Assembly (NCBI GenBank): GCA_002919265.1
Contig: PKEY01000070.1
Span: 23,105-87,104 of the forward strand
Length of the DNA: 64,000 nt
Direction: 5' to 3'
From: Hyphomicrobiaceae bacterium
GTDB lineage: Bacteria > Pseudomonadota > Alphaproteobacteria > Rhizobiales > Hyphomicrobiaceae
Shown one piece after another: positions 1-9,685 of the stretch. Made by a program: the position numbers and the translations under genes. The notes under the pieces were generated by a model. That model did no database searches. It worked only from the letters and a program-made list of their open reading frames with translations, and had not been told where the DNA came from. The first letter of the stretch is position 1. Each line of letters opens with the position of its first letter.

Positions 1-735
1 GCTTGGACCATGTCCGAGCAGCTGAAAGCAGATGTCGTCATTGCGGATCTCGACCTCGCTTTCGGCACAGCAGGCCTCGATTTTAATCAAGATCCCGTCC
101 AGGGAATTGCGGAAGCTCTGGCCACGCCTGAGCGACTGGACGAAGTACTACTGGAACGGCTGCTCACCAAATGCTCGGATTATCTGAGTATTTTTGCTGC
201 CCCGGCTGTTCTGGATCGCGACTATGACGTTTCGCCTGATTCCTGCGATATCGTTCTTGATGTCGTCCGCCAAAACGTTCCCTACGCGGCTGTTGACCTG
301 CCGCATATGTGGACTAATTGGACCAAGCGCATTTTACTCAGTGCCGACGAGGTCGTGATAACTGCAGTGCCGGATCTTGCCAATCTGCGCAACGCAAAAA
401 ACCTTCTCGATTTGTTGCGGCAGCACCGCCACCATGACGGACCGCCTCATCTTGTCCTCAACATGGTCAATCTGCCGAGGCGGCCTGAGATCTCGGTCAA
501 GGAGTTCTGTCAAAACCTCGATCTGAAGCCCGCAGCGATCATCGAATTCGATGCCGAGAATTTTGGGCAGGCTGCCAATAACGGTCAGATGATCGAGGAG
601 CTTAACAAAAAGGCAAAAGCTGTTCAGCCATTGCGAGAGCTTGCGATGGCTCTGACCCATCGCAAGGATCTCGCGCAGCGCCAGCAAAAATCACCGCTCG
701 CACCTCTGCTCGAAAAGCTGAAACTGAAGCGATAA
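1..735 (+). CDS. cpaE: CpaE-like Tad pilus assembly ATPase, C-terminal part (5' end outside window)
   Basis: This is the C-terminal part of a MinD/ParA-like ATPase of the Tad (Flp) pilus system, which positions the secretion machine at the cell pole or membrane. The frame is open back to base 1, so the ATG at 10 is internal and the Walker A region lies upstream of the window. The visible part starts in the stretch VVIADLDLAFGTAGLDFNQD, typical of CpaE proteins, and includes an ADEVVITAVPDLANLRNAKN stretch like the MinD-family core. The stop lies 12 bp before cpaF, and cpaF, tadB and tadC follow, which supports the call. The ATP-binding half cannot be judged from here. Confidence 0.9.
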   Translation, partial: AWTMSEQLKADVVIADLDLAFGTAGLDFNQDPVQGIAEALATPERLDEVLLERLLTKCSDYLSIFAAPAVLDRDYDVSPDSCDIVLDVVRQNVPYAAVDLPHMWTNWTKRILLSADEVVITAVPDLANLRNAKNLLDLLRQHRHHDGPPHLVLNMVNLPRRPEISVKEFCQNLDLKPAAIIEFDAENFGQAANNGQMIEELNKKAKAVQPLRELAMALTHRKDLAQRQQKSPLAPLLEKLKLKR

Positions 736-747
736 GAGTTTACGAGT

Positions 748-2208
748 ATGTTTGGTAAGCGTTCGAGTACCGCCGTATCGCGCAAGTTTTCAGCGCCTCA
801 GCCAGCGCCCGCCGTAACTGCCACGGCTGTTGTCGAAGCTCCTTCACCTTCGGCACCTCCGCGGCGCCAGGAGTTCGAGCTCGAACCCCAAAGGCGCCAC
901 TCGGAAGAATACTACGACGTCAAGACAACCGTATTTAACGCGCTGATCGATACGATCGACCTGACCCAGCTCGCCAAGCTGGAGCCAGCGTCGGCACGCG
1001 AAGAAATTCGAGACATCGTCAGCGAGATTATCCAGCTCAAAAACGTTGTGATGTCCATCGCGGAGCAAGAAGAGCTCCTTGAGGACATCTGCAACGACGT
1101 CTTGGGGTATGGCCCCCTCGAGCCCCTGCTCGCCCGCGATGACATCGCTGACATCATGGTCAACGGCGCGGAGACGACCTACATCGAGGTCGGCGGCAAG
1201 GTGGTCCGCACGAATGTGCGCTTTGCAGACAATCAGCAGCTGCTCAACATTTGCCAACGCATCGTCAGCCAGGTTGGCCGCCGCGTCGATGAATCCAGCC
1301 CAATCTGCGATGCGCGCTTGCCGGATGGATCGCGCGTAAACGTTATTGTTCCGCCGCTGGCCATCGATGGCCCAGTTCTGACAATTCGCAAATTCAAGAA
1401 AGACCGGCTGAAGCTGGATCAGCTCGTTCAATTCGGCTCGATTTCGCCGGAAGCGAAAACACTTCTCGAAATCATCGGGCGTGTTCGCTGCAACGTCATC
1501 GTCTCAGGCGGCACGGGCTCTGGCAAAACCACGCTTCTCAACTGTCTTTCGAGCTGCATCGATCCCGATGAGCGGATTATTACTTGTGAGGACTCAGCGG
1601 AGCTGCAGCTTCAGCAGCCGCACGTTGTGCGTCTTGAGACACGGCCGCCGAACCTCGAAGGTGAAGGCCAGGTCACCATGCGTGACCTCGTCAGAAACTG
1701 CCTTCGTATGCGGCCCGAGCGCATCATCGTCGGCGAGGTTCGCGGACCCGAAGCGTTCGACCTGCTTCAGGCCATGAATACCGGCCACGATGGTTCGATG
1801 GGTACACTCCACGCAAACAGCCCGCGTGAGGCGATCAGCCGTCTCGAGTCGATGATCATGATGGGCGGGTTTACGCTGCCCACGAAAACCATCCGCGAAA
1901 TGATCACGGGCGCCGTGGACATCATCGTGCAGGCAGCCCGACTACGCGATGGATCTCGCAAGATCACGCACATCACCGAAGTGGTCGGCATGGAAGGTGA
2001 CGTCGTGATCATGCAGGATTTGATGGTTTTCGAAATCCTCGGCGAAGACCCAAAAACCGGAAAGATCATCGGTCGCCACCGTTCCACCGGCATAGCCCGG
2101 CCGCGGTTCTGGGAGCGCGCAGAATACTATGGGGAGCAGCACCGCCTCGCCGAGGCTTTGGCCGCTGCCGAGGTGGGCGATGAAAACGGCAACCCGCTGG
2201 GAGCGTAG
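748..2208 (+). CDS. cpaF: CpaF/TadA secretion ATPase of the Tad pilus
   Basis: CpaF is the cytoplasmic hexameric ATPase (type II/IV secretion VirB11-like family) that powers Flp pilus assembly. The 486-residue length is usual for the family. Residues 1-45 are a Pro/Ala-rich disordered head. Walker A ([10 protein letters not shown]) lies near residue 255, the Asp/Glu box with [12 protein letters not shown] near 325, and the His box [11 protein letters not shown] near 353. It follows cpaE by 12 bp and precedes tadB by 2 bp, so it sits inside a tightly packed operon. All catalytic motifs are intact, so I expect an active motor. Confidence 0.97.
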   Translation: MFGKRSSTAVSRKFSAPQPAPAVTATAVVEAPSPSAPPRRQEFELEPQRRHSEEYYDVKTTVFNALIDTIDLTQLAKLEPASAREEIRDIVSEIIQLKNVVMSIAEQEELLEDICNDVLGYGPLEPLLARDDIADIMVNGAETTYIEVGGKVVRTNVRFADNQQLLNICQRIVSQVGRRVDESSPICDARLPDGSRVNVIVPPLAIDGPVLTIRKFKKDRLKLDQLVQFGSISPEAKTLLEIIGRVRCNVIVSGGTGSGKTTLLNCLSSCIDPDERIITCEDSAELQLQQPHVVRLETRPPNLEGEGQVTMRDLVRNCLRMRPERIIVGEVRGPEAFDLLQAMNTGHDGSMGTLHANSPREAISRLESMIMMGGFTLPTKTIREMITGAVDIIVQAARLRDGSRKITHITEVVGMEGDVVIMQDLMVFEILGEDPKTGKIIGRHRSTGIARPRFWERAEYYGEQHRLAEALAAAEVGDENGNPLGA

Positions 2209-2210
2209 CC

Positions 2211-3209
2211 GTGATTGCGGAAGATCTCAGCCAGATCGCCGTGCTTGCACTCGGTGCGGTCGCCATAGGGGCGCTGGCCTACAGCCTGCTTTATCCTTAT
2301 GTCTCCGGAGAAAAGCAGGCTGTAAAGCGCCGCCAGGTCATAGTAGAACAAAAAACGCCCCGCCTTGCGAGAACGCCTCAAAACGAGCAGGCATCGCACC
2401 GACGAAAAGCTGTCGCTGAAACCCTGAAAGAACTAGAAGAGCGTCAGAAGGCCAAGGAAAAGCCCACACTGCGCTTGCGACTCCAGCAGGCGGGGCTCGA
2501 CATCTCTCCACGCGCCTTTTGGATTGCGAGCGCGATTTCTGGAGCGCTCACAGCCCTTTTGATGATGCTTGTGTTTCCGACGGTGCCTCTCATTACAGCT
2601 GCCATCGGGGCTTTCGCCGGCACATTCGGCTTACCTCGCTGGATTCTCAACAAACTGATAAAGCGGCGACAAGCCAAATTCCTTGACGAATTCGCAAACG
2701 CGATCGACGTCATCGTCCGCGGCGTCAAGTCGGGCCTTCCCCTGAACGACTGCCTCGGAATTATCGCTCGGGAAAGCCCTGAACCTCTTTGCACGGAGTT
2801 CCGTGAGCTTGTTGAACAGCAGCGCGTAGGTGTCCCGCTTTCGGAATGCTTCGAGAAAATGATGCTGCGCGTTCCCCTACCGGAAGTGAAGTTTTTTGCT
2901 ATCGTGGTCGCCATTCAGCAGCAATCGGGCGGTAGCTTGTCTGAGGCGCTTGGCAACCTGGCGGGTGTCCTGCGGGACCGCAAGCGACTGCAGGCGAAGG
3001 TGAAAGCACTTTCTGCAGAGGCAAAGGCTTCCGCAGCCGTGCTCGGCGCTTTGCCGTTCCTTGTGATGCTGATGGTCTATATCTCGACGCCTGATTACAT
3101 ATCGCTGCTTTGGACAACGAAATCCGGGCAATTCATGCTCGCTTTTGCCGCCTGCTGGATGACCATCGGCATAGCGGTCATGAAGAAAATGATTAACTTC
3201 AAATACTAA
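2211..3209 (+). CDS. tadB: TadB inner-membrane platform protein of the Tad pilus
   Basis: This 332-residue membrane protein has the type II secretion F domain (roughly residues 165-290), including the VIVRGVKSGLPLNDCL stretch seen in TadB. Hydrophobic segments lie near residues 6-25, 100-140, 270-290 and 305-325. It should form the inner-membrane platform with TadC, on which CpaF acts. The start is a GTG two bases after the cpaF stop, and no ATG fits the N-terminal membrane segment, so translation is probably coupled to cpaF. The domain is complete. Confidence 0.94.
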   Translation: MIAEDLSQIAVLALGAVAIGALAYSLLYPYVSGEKQAVKRRQVIVEQKTPRLARTPQNEQASHRRKAVAETLKELEERQKAKEKPTLRLRLQQAGLDISPRAFWIASAISGALTALLMMLVFPTVPLITAAIGAFAGTFGLPRWILNKLIKRRQAKFLDEFANAIDVIVRGVKSGLPLNDCLGIIARESPEPLCTEFRELVEQQRVGVPLSECFEKMMLRVPLPEVKFFAIVVAIQQQSGGSLSEALGNLAGVLRDRKRLQAKVKALSAEAKASAAVLGALPFLVMLMVYISTPDYISLLWTTKSGQFMLAFAACWMTIGIAVMKKMINFKY

Positions 3210-3261
3210 ATTGCGATCAAAGCGCGGCTTGGGGTGTGTCTAGCGTAAAGAGGCAGCTGTC

Positions 3262-4242
3262 ATGATGGACGTCATTGAAGCGGTAATGCAGCCGCAGTTC
3301 ATCGTCACGACAGCTGCTGCCGTGGCCGCCTTCGCTACTGTCTTGACTCTCATTACACCACTGCTCAGCCGCGATCGAATGAGCCAGCGCATGAAAGTCA
3401 TGGCGCTGGAACGCGACAAGCTACGGGCGGCCCGCATTGCCGATCTCAAGATGGGCGGAGAGTCACCCACGCGTCTGAGGCAAGCGCCCAAGGGATTCAT
3501 GCAAGAGCTTGTTGACCGCCTCAATCTGCGGTCCGTTTTCGAAACCGAGGAGCTCAAAGCCAAGCTCAAGATGGCAGGCTTGAGGGGGCAGGCGCCGCTC
3601 GTCACCTATATGTTTTTCCGGGTGGTTATGCCCATCATCCTGACGATCGTTGCCCTGTTCTACATGTTTGTCGTGCTGACGAACTTGACCTATCCACCGA
3701 TCGTCAAGATTGCCATCGCTCTCGGCGTCGGGTTTGGAGGCTTCTACCTCCCGAACCTTATGCTCGAAAACCTTATCCAGAGGCGGCAGGCATCGCTCAA
3801 GGAGGCATTTCCTGACGCTCTCGACATGTTGCTGATATGCGTACAGGCCGGTATGTCAATCGAGGCGGCGTTCGGAAAGATTGCCAAGGAAATTGCCAAT
3901 CAGTCGGTCGAGCTGGCAGAGGAATTCAGCCTGACAACCGCCGAGTTGTCCTACCTGAGCGATCGGCGTCAGGCTTATGAAAACCTTGGCAAGCGAACGG
4001 GAATTGCGGGCATAAAAGCCGTCGCAACAGCGCTCATCCAGGCTGAACGGTACGGTACGCCTGTTGGTCAAGCGCTGCGTGTCATGGCAAAAGAGAACCG
4101 CGACATGCGCATGTCCGAAGCCGAAAAGAAAGCCGCGGCGCTTCCCCCAAAATTGACGGTGCCAATGATCGTCTTCTTCCTACCAGTGCTTTTTATTGTC
4201 ATTCTCGGGCCGGCGATCATTCAGGTCATGAAGCTCGGTTGA
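3262..4242 (+). CDS. tadC: TadC inner-membrane platform protein of the Tad pilus
   Basis: This is the second F-domain platform protein of the Tad system, 326 residues long, with hydrophobic segments near residues 12-32, 115-165 and 300-322. The stretch FPDALDMLLICVQAGMSIEAA is the TadC version of the F-domain motif. It follows tadB by 52 bp; an AGAGG ribosome-binding site precedes the ATG at 3262, and an in-frame ATG also exists at 3265. No TadD or later tad genes follow: the next gene is on the other strand behind a hairpin terminator, so this is the 3' end of the locus here. Confidence 0.94.
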   Translation: MMDVIEAVMQPQFIVTTAAAVAAFATVLTLITPLLSRDRMSQRMKVMALERDKLRAARIADLKMGGESPTRLRQAPKGFMQELVDRLNLRSVFETEELKAKLKMAGLRGQAPLVTYMFFRVVMPIILTIVALFYMFVVLTNLTYPPIVKIAIALGVGFGGFYLPNLMLENLIQRRQASLKEAFPDALDMLLICVQAGMSIEAAFGKIAKEIANQSVELAEEFSLTTAELSYLSDRRQAYENLGKRTGIAGIKAVATALIQAERYGTPVGQALRVMAKENRDMRMSEAEKKAAALPPKLTVPMIVFFLPVLFIVILGPAIIQVMKLG

Positions 4243-4257
4243 TCGCGATAGCAAAGA

Positions 4258-4303
4258 AAAAACGGCCCTCACTCCAATTCGCTTTTGGAGTAAGGGCCGT
4301 TTC
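4258..4303. terminator. Bidirectional hairpin terminator between tadC and the livK-like gene
   Basis: The arms AAACGGCCCTCACTCCAA and TTGGAGTAAGGGCCGTTT form an 18-bp stem with one mismatch around a 7-base loop, flanked by A-rich and T-rich ends. It lies 16 bp after the tadC stop and about 10 bp after the stop of the convergent binding-protein gene, so it can serve both. Confidence 0.92.
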
Positions 4304-4311
4304 CTGGACAG

Positions 4312-5517
4312 TTACTTCTTCACAAGCGAGCACTTGCTCTCGGACAGAGGTTGCGCCGCCTGATCACCCGGGATTGTACGGACGATCTTGTAATAGTCCC
4401 ACGGCCCTTTGGACTCTTCCGGCTTCTTCACTTCGACGAGATACATGTCGTGGATCAAACGCCCGTCTTCACGGATCTTTGCACCTTTAGCGAAGAAATC
4501 GTCGACCGGCATTTCGCGCATTTTCTCGGCAACGACCTTGCCGTCGTCCGTGCCGGCTGCCTCGACTGCCTTCAGATAATGCAGAACTGACGAATAGACG
4601 CCCGCCTGCACCATGCCGGGCTTGCGGCCTGTTTTTTCCTCGTAGCGCTTCGCGAATTCGCGGCTAGCATCGTCACGATCCCAATAATAGGCCGTGGTGG
4701 CCACAAGTCCCTTTGCGCCGGAAAGGCCCATCGCGTGTACGTCGCTGATGACAAGTACTAGCCCGACGATTTTCTGCCCGCTATCGGCCAATCCGAACTC
4801 AGAGGCCTGCTTCACGGCGTTCACCGTGTCCAGGCCAGCGTTCGCGAGACCAACGATCTGCGCGCCGGAGCTTTGCGCCTGAAGGAGGAAGGACGAAAAA
4901 TCGCTTGAGCCGGTGGGATGCCGAACCTCTCCGAGTACCTTCCCCCCACCCGCAGTGACCTCCTTGGTCAAATCGGCTGCCATTTGATGGCCGAACGCAT
5001 AGTCGGCAACCAGCAGGAACCATTCCTTGCCGCCTTCCTGCAAAATGGCGCGGGCACTGCCAATGGCTTGCGAATAGGTATCAAAAGTCCAATGGAATCC
5101 CGTCGGTGAGCAATCCTCGTTTGTCAAACGGGTCGTTGCCGGACCCGAATGAAGCGCGATCTTGCCGCGCTCTTTGGTCAGGTTCTGAACGGCCAGGGCG
5201 ACCGCGGAGTTGGTGAGATCTGCAAACGCGTCGACGCCCTCAACGTCCATCCACTGACGCGCGATGTTGGAGGCGATATCGACTTTGTTCTGGTGGTCTG
5301 CAGAAAGCACCTCTATCGGCTTACCGAGAACCTTCCCGCCGAAGTCCTCCACGGCCATGCGTGCCGCAATCACCGAGCCGGTGCCACCGAAATCCGCGTA
5401 CAATCCGGATTGGTCGTTCAAGACGCCGATCTTGACAACGTCTCCCGAGATCTGGGCCGAAGCCGTTCCGGCGCAGAGACATGAGGCTGCCAGCAAGGTC
5501 AGCCACCCTTGGCGCAT
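4312..5517 (-). CDS. Periplasmic substrate-binding protein of a branched-chain amino acid-type ABC transporter
   Basis: This 401-residue exported protein belongs to the LivK/Peripla_BP_6 family, which binds amino acids, amides or aromatic acids in the periplasm. A signal peptide (LLAASCLCAGTASAQ) is followed by VVKIGVLNDQSGLYADFGG, the usual mature start. I moved the start from the track's TTG at 5535 to the ATG at 5517, because a GGGGAGAG ribosome-binding site lies just before it. No permease or ATPase gene adjoins it, so its partners are elsewhere. The ligand cannot be read from the sequence; the ACSPTG.HWTFDTYSQA region resembles the subgroup with broad or aromatic ligands only loosely. 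Confidence 0.9.
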   Translation of the reverse strand: MRQGWLTLLAASCLCAGTASAQISGDVVKIGVLNDQSGLYADFGGTGSVIAARMAVEDFGGKVLGKPIEVLSADHQNKVDIASNIARQWMDVEGVDAFADLTNSAVALAVQNLTKERGKIALHSGPATTRLTNEDCSPTGFHWTFDTYSQAIGSARAILQEGGKEWFLLVADYAFGHQMAADLTKEVTAGGGKVLGEVRHPTGSSDFSSFLLQAQSSGAQIVGLANAGLDTVNAVKQASEFGLADSGQKIVGLVLVISDVHAMGLSGAKGLVATTAYYWDRDDASREFAKRYEEKTGRKPGMVQAGVYSSVLHYLKAVEAAGTDDGKVVAEKMREMPVDDFFAKGAKIREDGRLIHDMYLVEVKKPEESKGPWDYYKIVRTIPGDQAAQPLSESKCSLVKK

Positions 5518-5522
5518 CGTTA

Positions 5523-5530
5523 CTCTCCCC
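5523..5530 (-). promoter_or_regulatory. Ribosome-binding site fixing the start of the livK-like gene
   Basis: GGGGAGAG ends 5 bases before the ATG at 5517 on the minus strand. The track's upstream TTG has no comparable site, so 5517 is preferred. Confidence 0.8.
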
Positions 5531-5635
5531 TTCAAAAAATTGATGTTAGGGGTTGTACGATTGCGCGAAGGAGGATGATAGGCAAGCTGTCTATTCGTTT
5601 GTCCGTAGGATCGGCCAGAGAAAGGAACACTCTAG

Positions 5636-6049
5636 TCAGATTCTTTGATGGCGCGCTTTAGCTGCCCGCTCAAGAGCTGCGCAGACCAGCGCGTCGAGAT
5701 TGAGTTTTTCGGCCAGCATGTCGAGGAAGCGCACTTCCTCAAGCTTTACCTTCAGGTCCGACGCAGCAACCTCGGCGGCCAGAACGTAGGCAGTTTCCCG
5801 TAGACGTTGCGGCAATGCCTCAGCAATTTGCTCAAGGACGCTCTGTAGACCATCAGGCTTTGCGAGCGCCGCACCGCACTCCTGGGCTTTCCGCACAAGC
5901 CATTCCTGGTCGTAGCCGTGAAACGGAGGCAGCTGCTGCACGATGGAGCCGATCCGGGACAACTCGTCGTCGGTCATGGCGCGATCCACCGCAGAGGTGG
6001 TGATCATAGTATAAACGAGCGCCTCCTGCGGCGACAGGCGAGCAGTCAT
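5636..6049 (-). CDS. TerB-like helical protein
   Basis: This is a 137-residue, all-helical soluble protein of the TerB-like family (tellurite-resistance-like or co-chaperone-like helical domain). Family features seen are the acidic start SPQEALVYTMITTSAVDRAMTDDEL, where the TerB metal-binding acidic residues occur, and the later EEVRFLDMLAEKLNLD stretch. A GGGGAGA ribosome-binding site precedes the ATG. It stands alone: lysK diverges from it across 149 bp and the livK-like gene lies downstream. No other ter genes are present, so a tellurite role is not implied. The exact function is unknown. Confidence 0.8.
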   Translation of the reverse strand: MTARLSPQEALVYTMITTSAVDRAMTDDELSRIGSIVQQLPPFHGYDQEWLVRKAQECGAALAKPDGLQSVLEQIAEALPQRLRETAYVLAAEVAASDLKVKLEEVRFLDMLAEKLNLDALVCAALERAAKARHQRI

Positions 6050-6198
6050 GGGTCTCCCCTTTCAAGCATCCATTTTTCTTCATTAGCACACGTCATGAAG
6101 ACATGAATGCGACCCATACGATTGACGCCCAAAACGCAGGCACATAGGTTGCGCCGCAAACAATCTCAACCCGAGGCCTCGGACTTGTACGTTCGCTC

Positions 6199-7821
6199 AT
6201 GACCAGACCCATCGACCCCGATCTCGCAGCTGCTGCTCACCAGTCTCGTGCCTGGCCGTTCGAGGAGGCGCGCCGTGTTATTCAGCGCCTCGAGAAGCTC
6301 AAAGCCGGGCCGGAGAAAACGGTGATCTTCGAGACGGGCTATGGGCCGTCGGGGCTTCCGCACATCGGCACGTTTGGCGAGGTCGCGCGCACAAGCATGG
6401 TGCGTCACGCCTTCGAAATTCTGACTGAAGGCAAGTGGAAGACACGCCTCATCTGCTTCTCGGACGACATGGACGGCATGCGGAAGGTGCCGGACAACGT
6501 GCCGAACAAGGAGATGCTGCAACAGCATCTCAACAAGCCGCTGACCAGCGTTCCCGATCCCTTCGGCAAATACGAGAGCTTCGCGCATCACAACAACGCG
6601 ATGCTACGGGCTTTTCTTGACCGGTTCGGCTTCGACTACGAGTTCTACTCGGCGACGGAATGCTATCGCTCCGGCCGGTTCGACGCGACGCTGCTTAAAA
6701 TGCTCGAGGTGTACGACCAGGTGAAGGAGATCATCCTTCCCACACTCGGGCCGGAGCGGCGTGCGACCTACTCGCCGTTCCTGCCAATTTGCCCGCGTAC
6801 GGGCCGCGTCCTGCAAGTTCCCACGGTGGAACGGCACCCGGACAAGGGCACTATCGTCTACATCGATCCGGAAACGGGTGAGAAAGTCGAGACGCCGGTC
6901 ACTGGCGGCCGTGTAAAGTGCCAGTGGAAGGCGGATTGGGCTCTGCGCTGGACCGCCCTCGGCGTCGACTACGAGATGGCCGGCAAGGACCTGACAGACT
7001 CGGTGATACTATCGTCGAAGATTTGCCGCGTACTTGGCGGAACGCCGCCCGAGGGCTTCATCTACGAGCTGTTCCTCGATGAGAAGGGCCAGAAGATCTC
7101 GAAGTCGATCGGCAATGGCCTCACCATCGAGGAGTGGCTGACCTACGCCACTCCGGAGAGCCTAGCGCTGTTCATGTTCCAGAAGCCGCGCTCGGCAAAG
7201 CGGCTCTACTTCGACGTCATTCCGCGCACGGTCGATGAGTACCTGCAGCTCTTGGCGGCCTATCCGAACCAAGGGCCGAAAGAGAAGCTCGACAATCCGG
7301 TATGGCACATTCACGCGGGTGAGCCGCCGGCAGCCGAATTGCCGATCAGCTATGGCCTGCTCCTGAACCTGGTCGCCGCATCCAACGCGGAAGACAAGGA
7401 TGTGTTGTGGGGTTTCATTCGCCGCCTCGCGCCGGATGCGACGCCGGAGAAATACCCCGTGCTCGACCGGCTTGCCGAGTACGCGGTGGCCTATTATCGT
7501 GACTTTGTTCGGCCGACAAAGAAGTACCGCTTGCCGAACGACACGGAGCGGCACGCGCTCGAAGTCCTGGAAAAGGAGCTTGCCGCCGCTCCCCCGAATG
7601 CGAGCGCGGAAGACCTGCAGAACATCGTCTACGAGGTTGGCAAGGCCAATGGCTTTGCGGACCGGCTACGCGACTGGTTCCGTGCCATCTACGAGGTGCT
7701 GCTCGGTCAGTCCCAAGGGCCGCGGTTCGGCTCGTTCATCGAGCTTTACGGAATTGAGAACACGCGGGTGTTGATCCGAAAAGGCCTTGCCGGCGAGTTG
7801 GCGGCTGAGACTGCAGCTTAG
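6199..7821 (+). CDS. lysK: Class I lysyl-tRNA synthetase
   Basis: This 540-residue enzyme charges tRNA-Lys with lysine. It is the class I type found in archaea, spirochaetes and many alphaproteobacteria, unrelated to class II LysS. The Rossmann signature appears as [19 protein letters not shown] (HIGH variant, about residue 54) and the second signature as GQKISKS (about residue 296). The C-terminal helical anticodon-binding region is complete. The ribosome-binding site is weak, and the ATG at 6199 is the first in frame. The gene converges on the DUF262 gene with only 3 bp between the stops. Confidence 0.95.
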   Translation: MTRPIDPDLAAAAHQSRAWPFEEARRVIQRLEKLKAGPEKTVIFETGYGPSGLPHIGTFGEVARTSMVRHAFEILTEGKWKTRLICFSDDMDGMRKVPDNVPNKEMLQQHLNKPLTSVPDPFGKYESFAHHNNAMLRAFLDRFGFDYEFYSATECYRSGRFDATLLKMLEVYDQVKEIILPTLGPERRATYSPFLPICPRTGRVLQVPTVERHPDKGTIVYIDPETGEKVETPVTGGRVKCQWKADWALRWTALGVDYEMAGKDLTDSVILSSKICRVLGGTPPEGFIYELFLDEKGQKISKSIGNGLTIEEWLTYATPESLALFMFQKPRSAKRLYFDVIPRTVDEYLQLLAAYPNQGPKEKLDNPVWHIHAGEPPAAELPISYGLLLNLVAASNAEDKDVLWGFIRRLAPDATPEKYPVLDRLAEYAVAYYRDFVRPTKKYRLPNDTERHALEVLEKELAAAPPNASAEDLQNIVYEVGKANGFADRLRDWFRAIYEVLLGQSQGPRFGSFIELYGIENTRVLIRKGLAGELAAETAA

Positions 7822-7824
7822 CGA

Positions 7825-9594
7825 CTACGCCGACGAAACTGCCCGGCGGCGCCGGGCAGTGAACGAGTTCACCTCTCCGCTACGGTCGAGCAGCGCCGAC
7901 AAGTCCAACTGCCAAATATGGGCGAGGATGCGAAGAAAGCGCTCCTCACGTTCGCGAACCTGGACGGGCGTCCAGACCTCAGCTTCCTGAACCTCTCGGG
8001 TCAGCGCCGGCATCTCACCTTGCGCGTACTTGAAGTAGATCGCCTTCTTGCGGGCGAAATCCTGGTTGCTGGCCTTATCGTTCTGGGTACGCCGGACGAG
8101 CACAAGGTTTCCGAGCGACTGCGTCAAGTACTCGCGCTCGTCGTTGTCAGGAAACCACTGGCGCCATTGTCCATTCCGTCCCGGACTTTGCGGCAGAACA
8201 TGCTCAACAGTCCAATCCGCGGGATCAAGGTTCTGTGGCGCGCCTGCCAGCTCGTCGTTAAGGCGTAGAAGCACCAGTTTGCACGTCTGTGGATGCCGCT
8301 CGTGGAGGTTTCTCAAGTTGTATGTGATGTGCCGCTGCTCGTCGGCCGTCAGCTTACAGGGTGATAGGTCTGCATCGAACAGAGTGCCGTCATCGATGGC
8401 AGACATCACGCCGGAAAATCGTGCCGCACGCTTGCCTGCGCCAATGCAAAGCAGGCGGAGCGCAAAGGAGAATCGCTCCATAAGCTCAAGAAACCGCAGA
8501 ATTTCCGCGGGGTTTGCCCGATAGCGGGTTAGCCACTTCATCGTTGGCGGCACCCATTCCGAGCTACCAAGCCATTTGAGATAGCGAAGTCGGCGCGTGA
8601 TTTCCGCGGATTCCGGAGCGCCCTCGTGGATACCGCGGCAAATCATCTCGAAGGCTTCGCTCGCGGGGAGGAAAAGGTTCGTCATGAACCTTTCGCTCCC
8701 ACCTGCCTGTTCCCGAACAGCACGGATTCCGGCGATAATCGGCAGCCGGCCTTTCCCCTCAATGACGCGTAAATGACTGAAGAACGCGTCGAACTCCTCG
8801 CCAAGCCGCCTTTCTGTCGCGTTCCATAGCGCGAGCATTGTCTCAGCGATTTCGGGTCTCAGTCCGCTCAGAACCTCTGCCTTGATGATGTCCTTGCGTG
8901 CCAGCGGCCGCCCGCGATCATTGAGCACGGAAAACATGCGATGGCCGTGGTCGATGTCATTCGCGACGATGACGACGGCGTGACATCGCGTCAGCAAGTA
9001 ATCGGCGAGCTTCCATCGTTCCGCAGGCGACAAACCCTGAAGCTCTGCCAGGAAATGATCGCGCACTTCGAGGATCGCCTCAGCGCTCGGTTCGAGGCTA
9101 TCGCCGTCAGGCTCAGCCCGGCGGCCCTGTGCCGCAGCCACACAGAGGCCGATGACATCGTTATCGCAGCCGCGGAGCTGCAGGCGGCTCGTCGCACCCA
9201 CTGGATTCCCGGTCACATTGATGAGACCGTCCAGCTTCGCAGACCACGGCAGGCCGTCTTGCTGCGCCAGATCTCGCAGTACGGCAATGAGGATTGTCAG
9301 CGTGATCAGCCTCTGCTGGCCGTCGACGATCTCCAGCGTACGTGGCGTACGAGGGAGACCGTTGCGCCATTCTGCCTGTGCTCCCGCGTCGGTGAGCAGG
9401 ATGGCGCCCAAGAAATAATCAGCTTCGGCGAGCTCGTCCCCATCGCCGATGGCCAGAAAAATGTCATCGAGGAGCTGGCCGGCCTCCTTCGTGGTCCAGG
9501 AGTATCGGCGCTGATAGGGTGGGACCGTGTAGCGGAAGGGATCGGAGAACAGCTCGATGATGCGAAGGGGCGCAGTGAAAAGGTTTGGGAACAT
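7825..9594 (-). CDS. GmrSD-type DUF262/DUF1524 (HNH) restriction-like nuclease
   Basis: This is a single-chain protein with an N-terminal DUF262 domain (ParB/Srx-like NTPase, GmrS type) and a C-terminal DUF1524 HNH nuclease (GmrD type). GmrSD enzymes are type IV systems that cut glucosylated or otherwise modified phage DNA. DUF262 shows PPYQRRYSW (about residue 25) and the DGQQR motif (about 91). The nuclease shows EHVLPQSP (about 463), then LGNLVLV and NDKASNQDF, so the catalytic set looks intact. I place the start at ATG 9594 (589 residues), because the track start at 9642 is a TTG with no ribosome-binding site. No methylase or partner gene adjoins it. Confidence 0.88.
   Translation of the reverse strand: MFPNLFTAPLRIIELFSDPFRYTVPPYQRRYSWTTKEAGQLLDDIFLAIGDGDELAEADYFLGAILLTDAGAQAEWRNGLPRTPRTLEIVDGQQRLITLTILIAVLRDLAQQDGLPWSAKLDGLINVTGNPVGATSRLQLRGCDNDVIGLCVAAAQGRRAEPDGDSLEPSAEAILEVRDHFLAELQGLSPAERWKLADYLLTRCHAVVIVANDIDHGHRMFSVLNDRGRPLARKDIIKAEVLSGLRPEIAETMLALWNATERRLGEEFDAFFSHLRVIEGKGRLPIIAGIRAVREQAGGSERFMTNLFLPASEAFEMICRGIHEGAPESAEITRRLRYLKWLGSSEWVPPTMKWLTRYRANPAEILRFLELMERFSFALRLLCIGAGKRAARFSGVMSAIDDGTLFDADLSPCKLTADEQRHITYNLRNLHERHPQTCKLVLLRLNDELAGAPQNLDPADWTVEHVLPQSPGRNGQWRQWFPDNDEREYLTQSLGNLVLVRRTQNDKASNQDFARKKAIYFKYAQGEMPALTREVQEAEVWTPVQVREREERFLRILAHIWQLDLSALLDRSGEVNSFTARRRRAVSSA
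7839..7859. terminator. Perfect hairpin after lysK, inside the 3' end of the convergent nuclease gene
   Basis: CTGCCCGGC and GCCGGGCAG form a perfect 9-bp GC-rich stem with a 3-base loop, 17 bp after the lysK stop. It has no T-tract. It overlaps the last codons of the DUF262 gene, so it may slow or end lysK transcripts while being translated on the other strand. Confidence 0.5.
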
Positions 9595-9685
9595 CGGGTA
9601 CTTGTCGTTGGGGCGAAAGGGACGCCCGGCTGTGTGATCCAAAGGAGGACGTTAACACCCGCTTTGCGACAGAAACAGGCCGAAA

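Noticed and set aside
5636-6049. Tellurite-resistance system
   Set aside because: Only a TerB-like domain is present; no other ter genes lie in the window.
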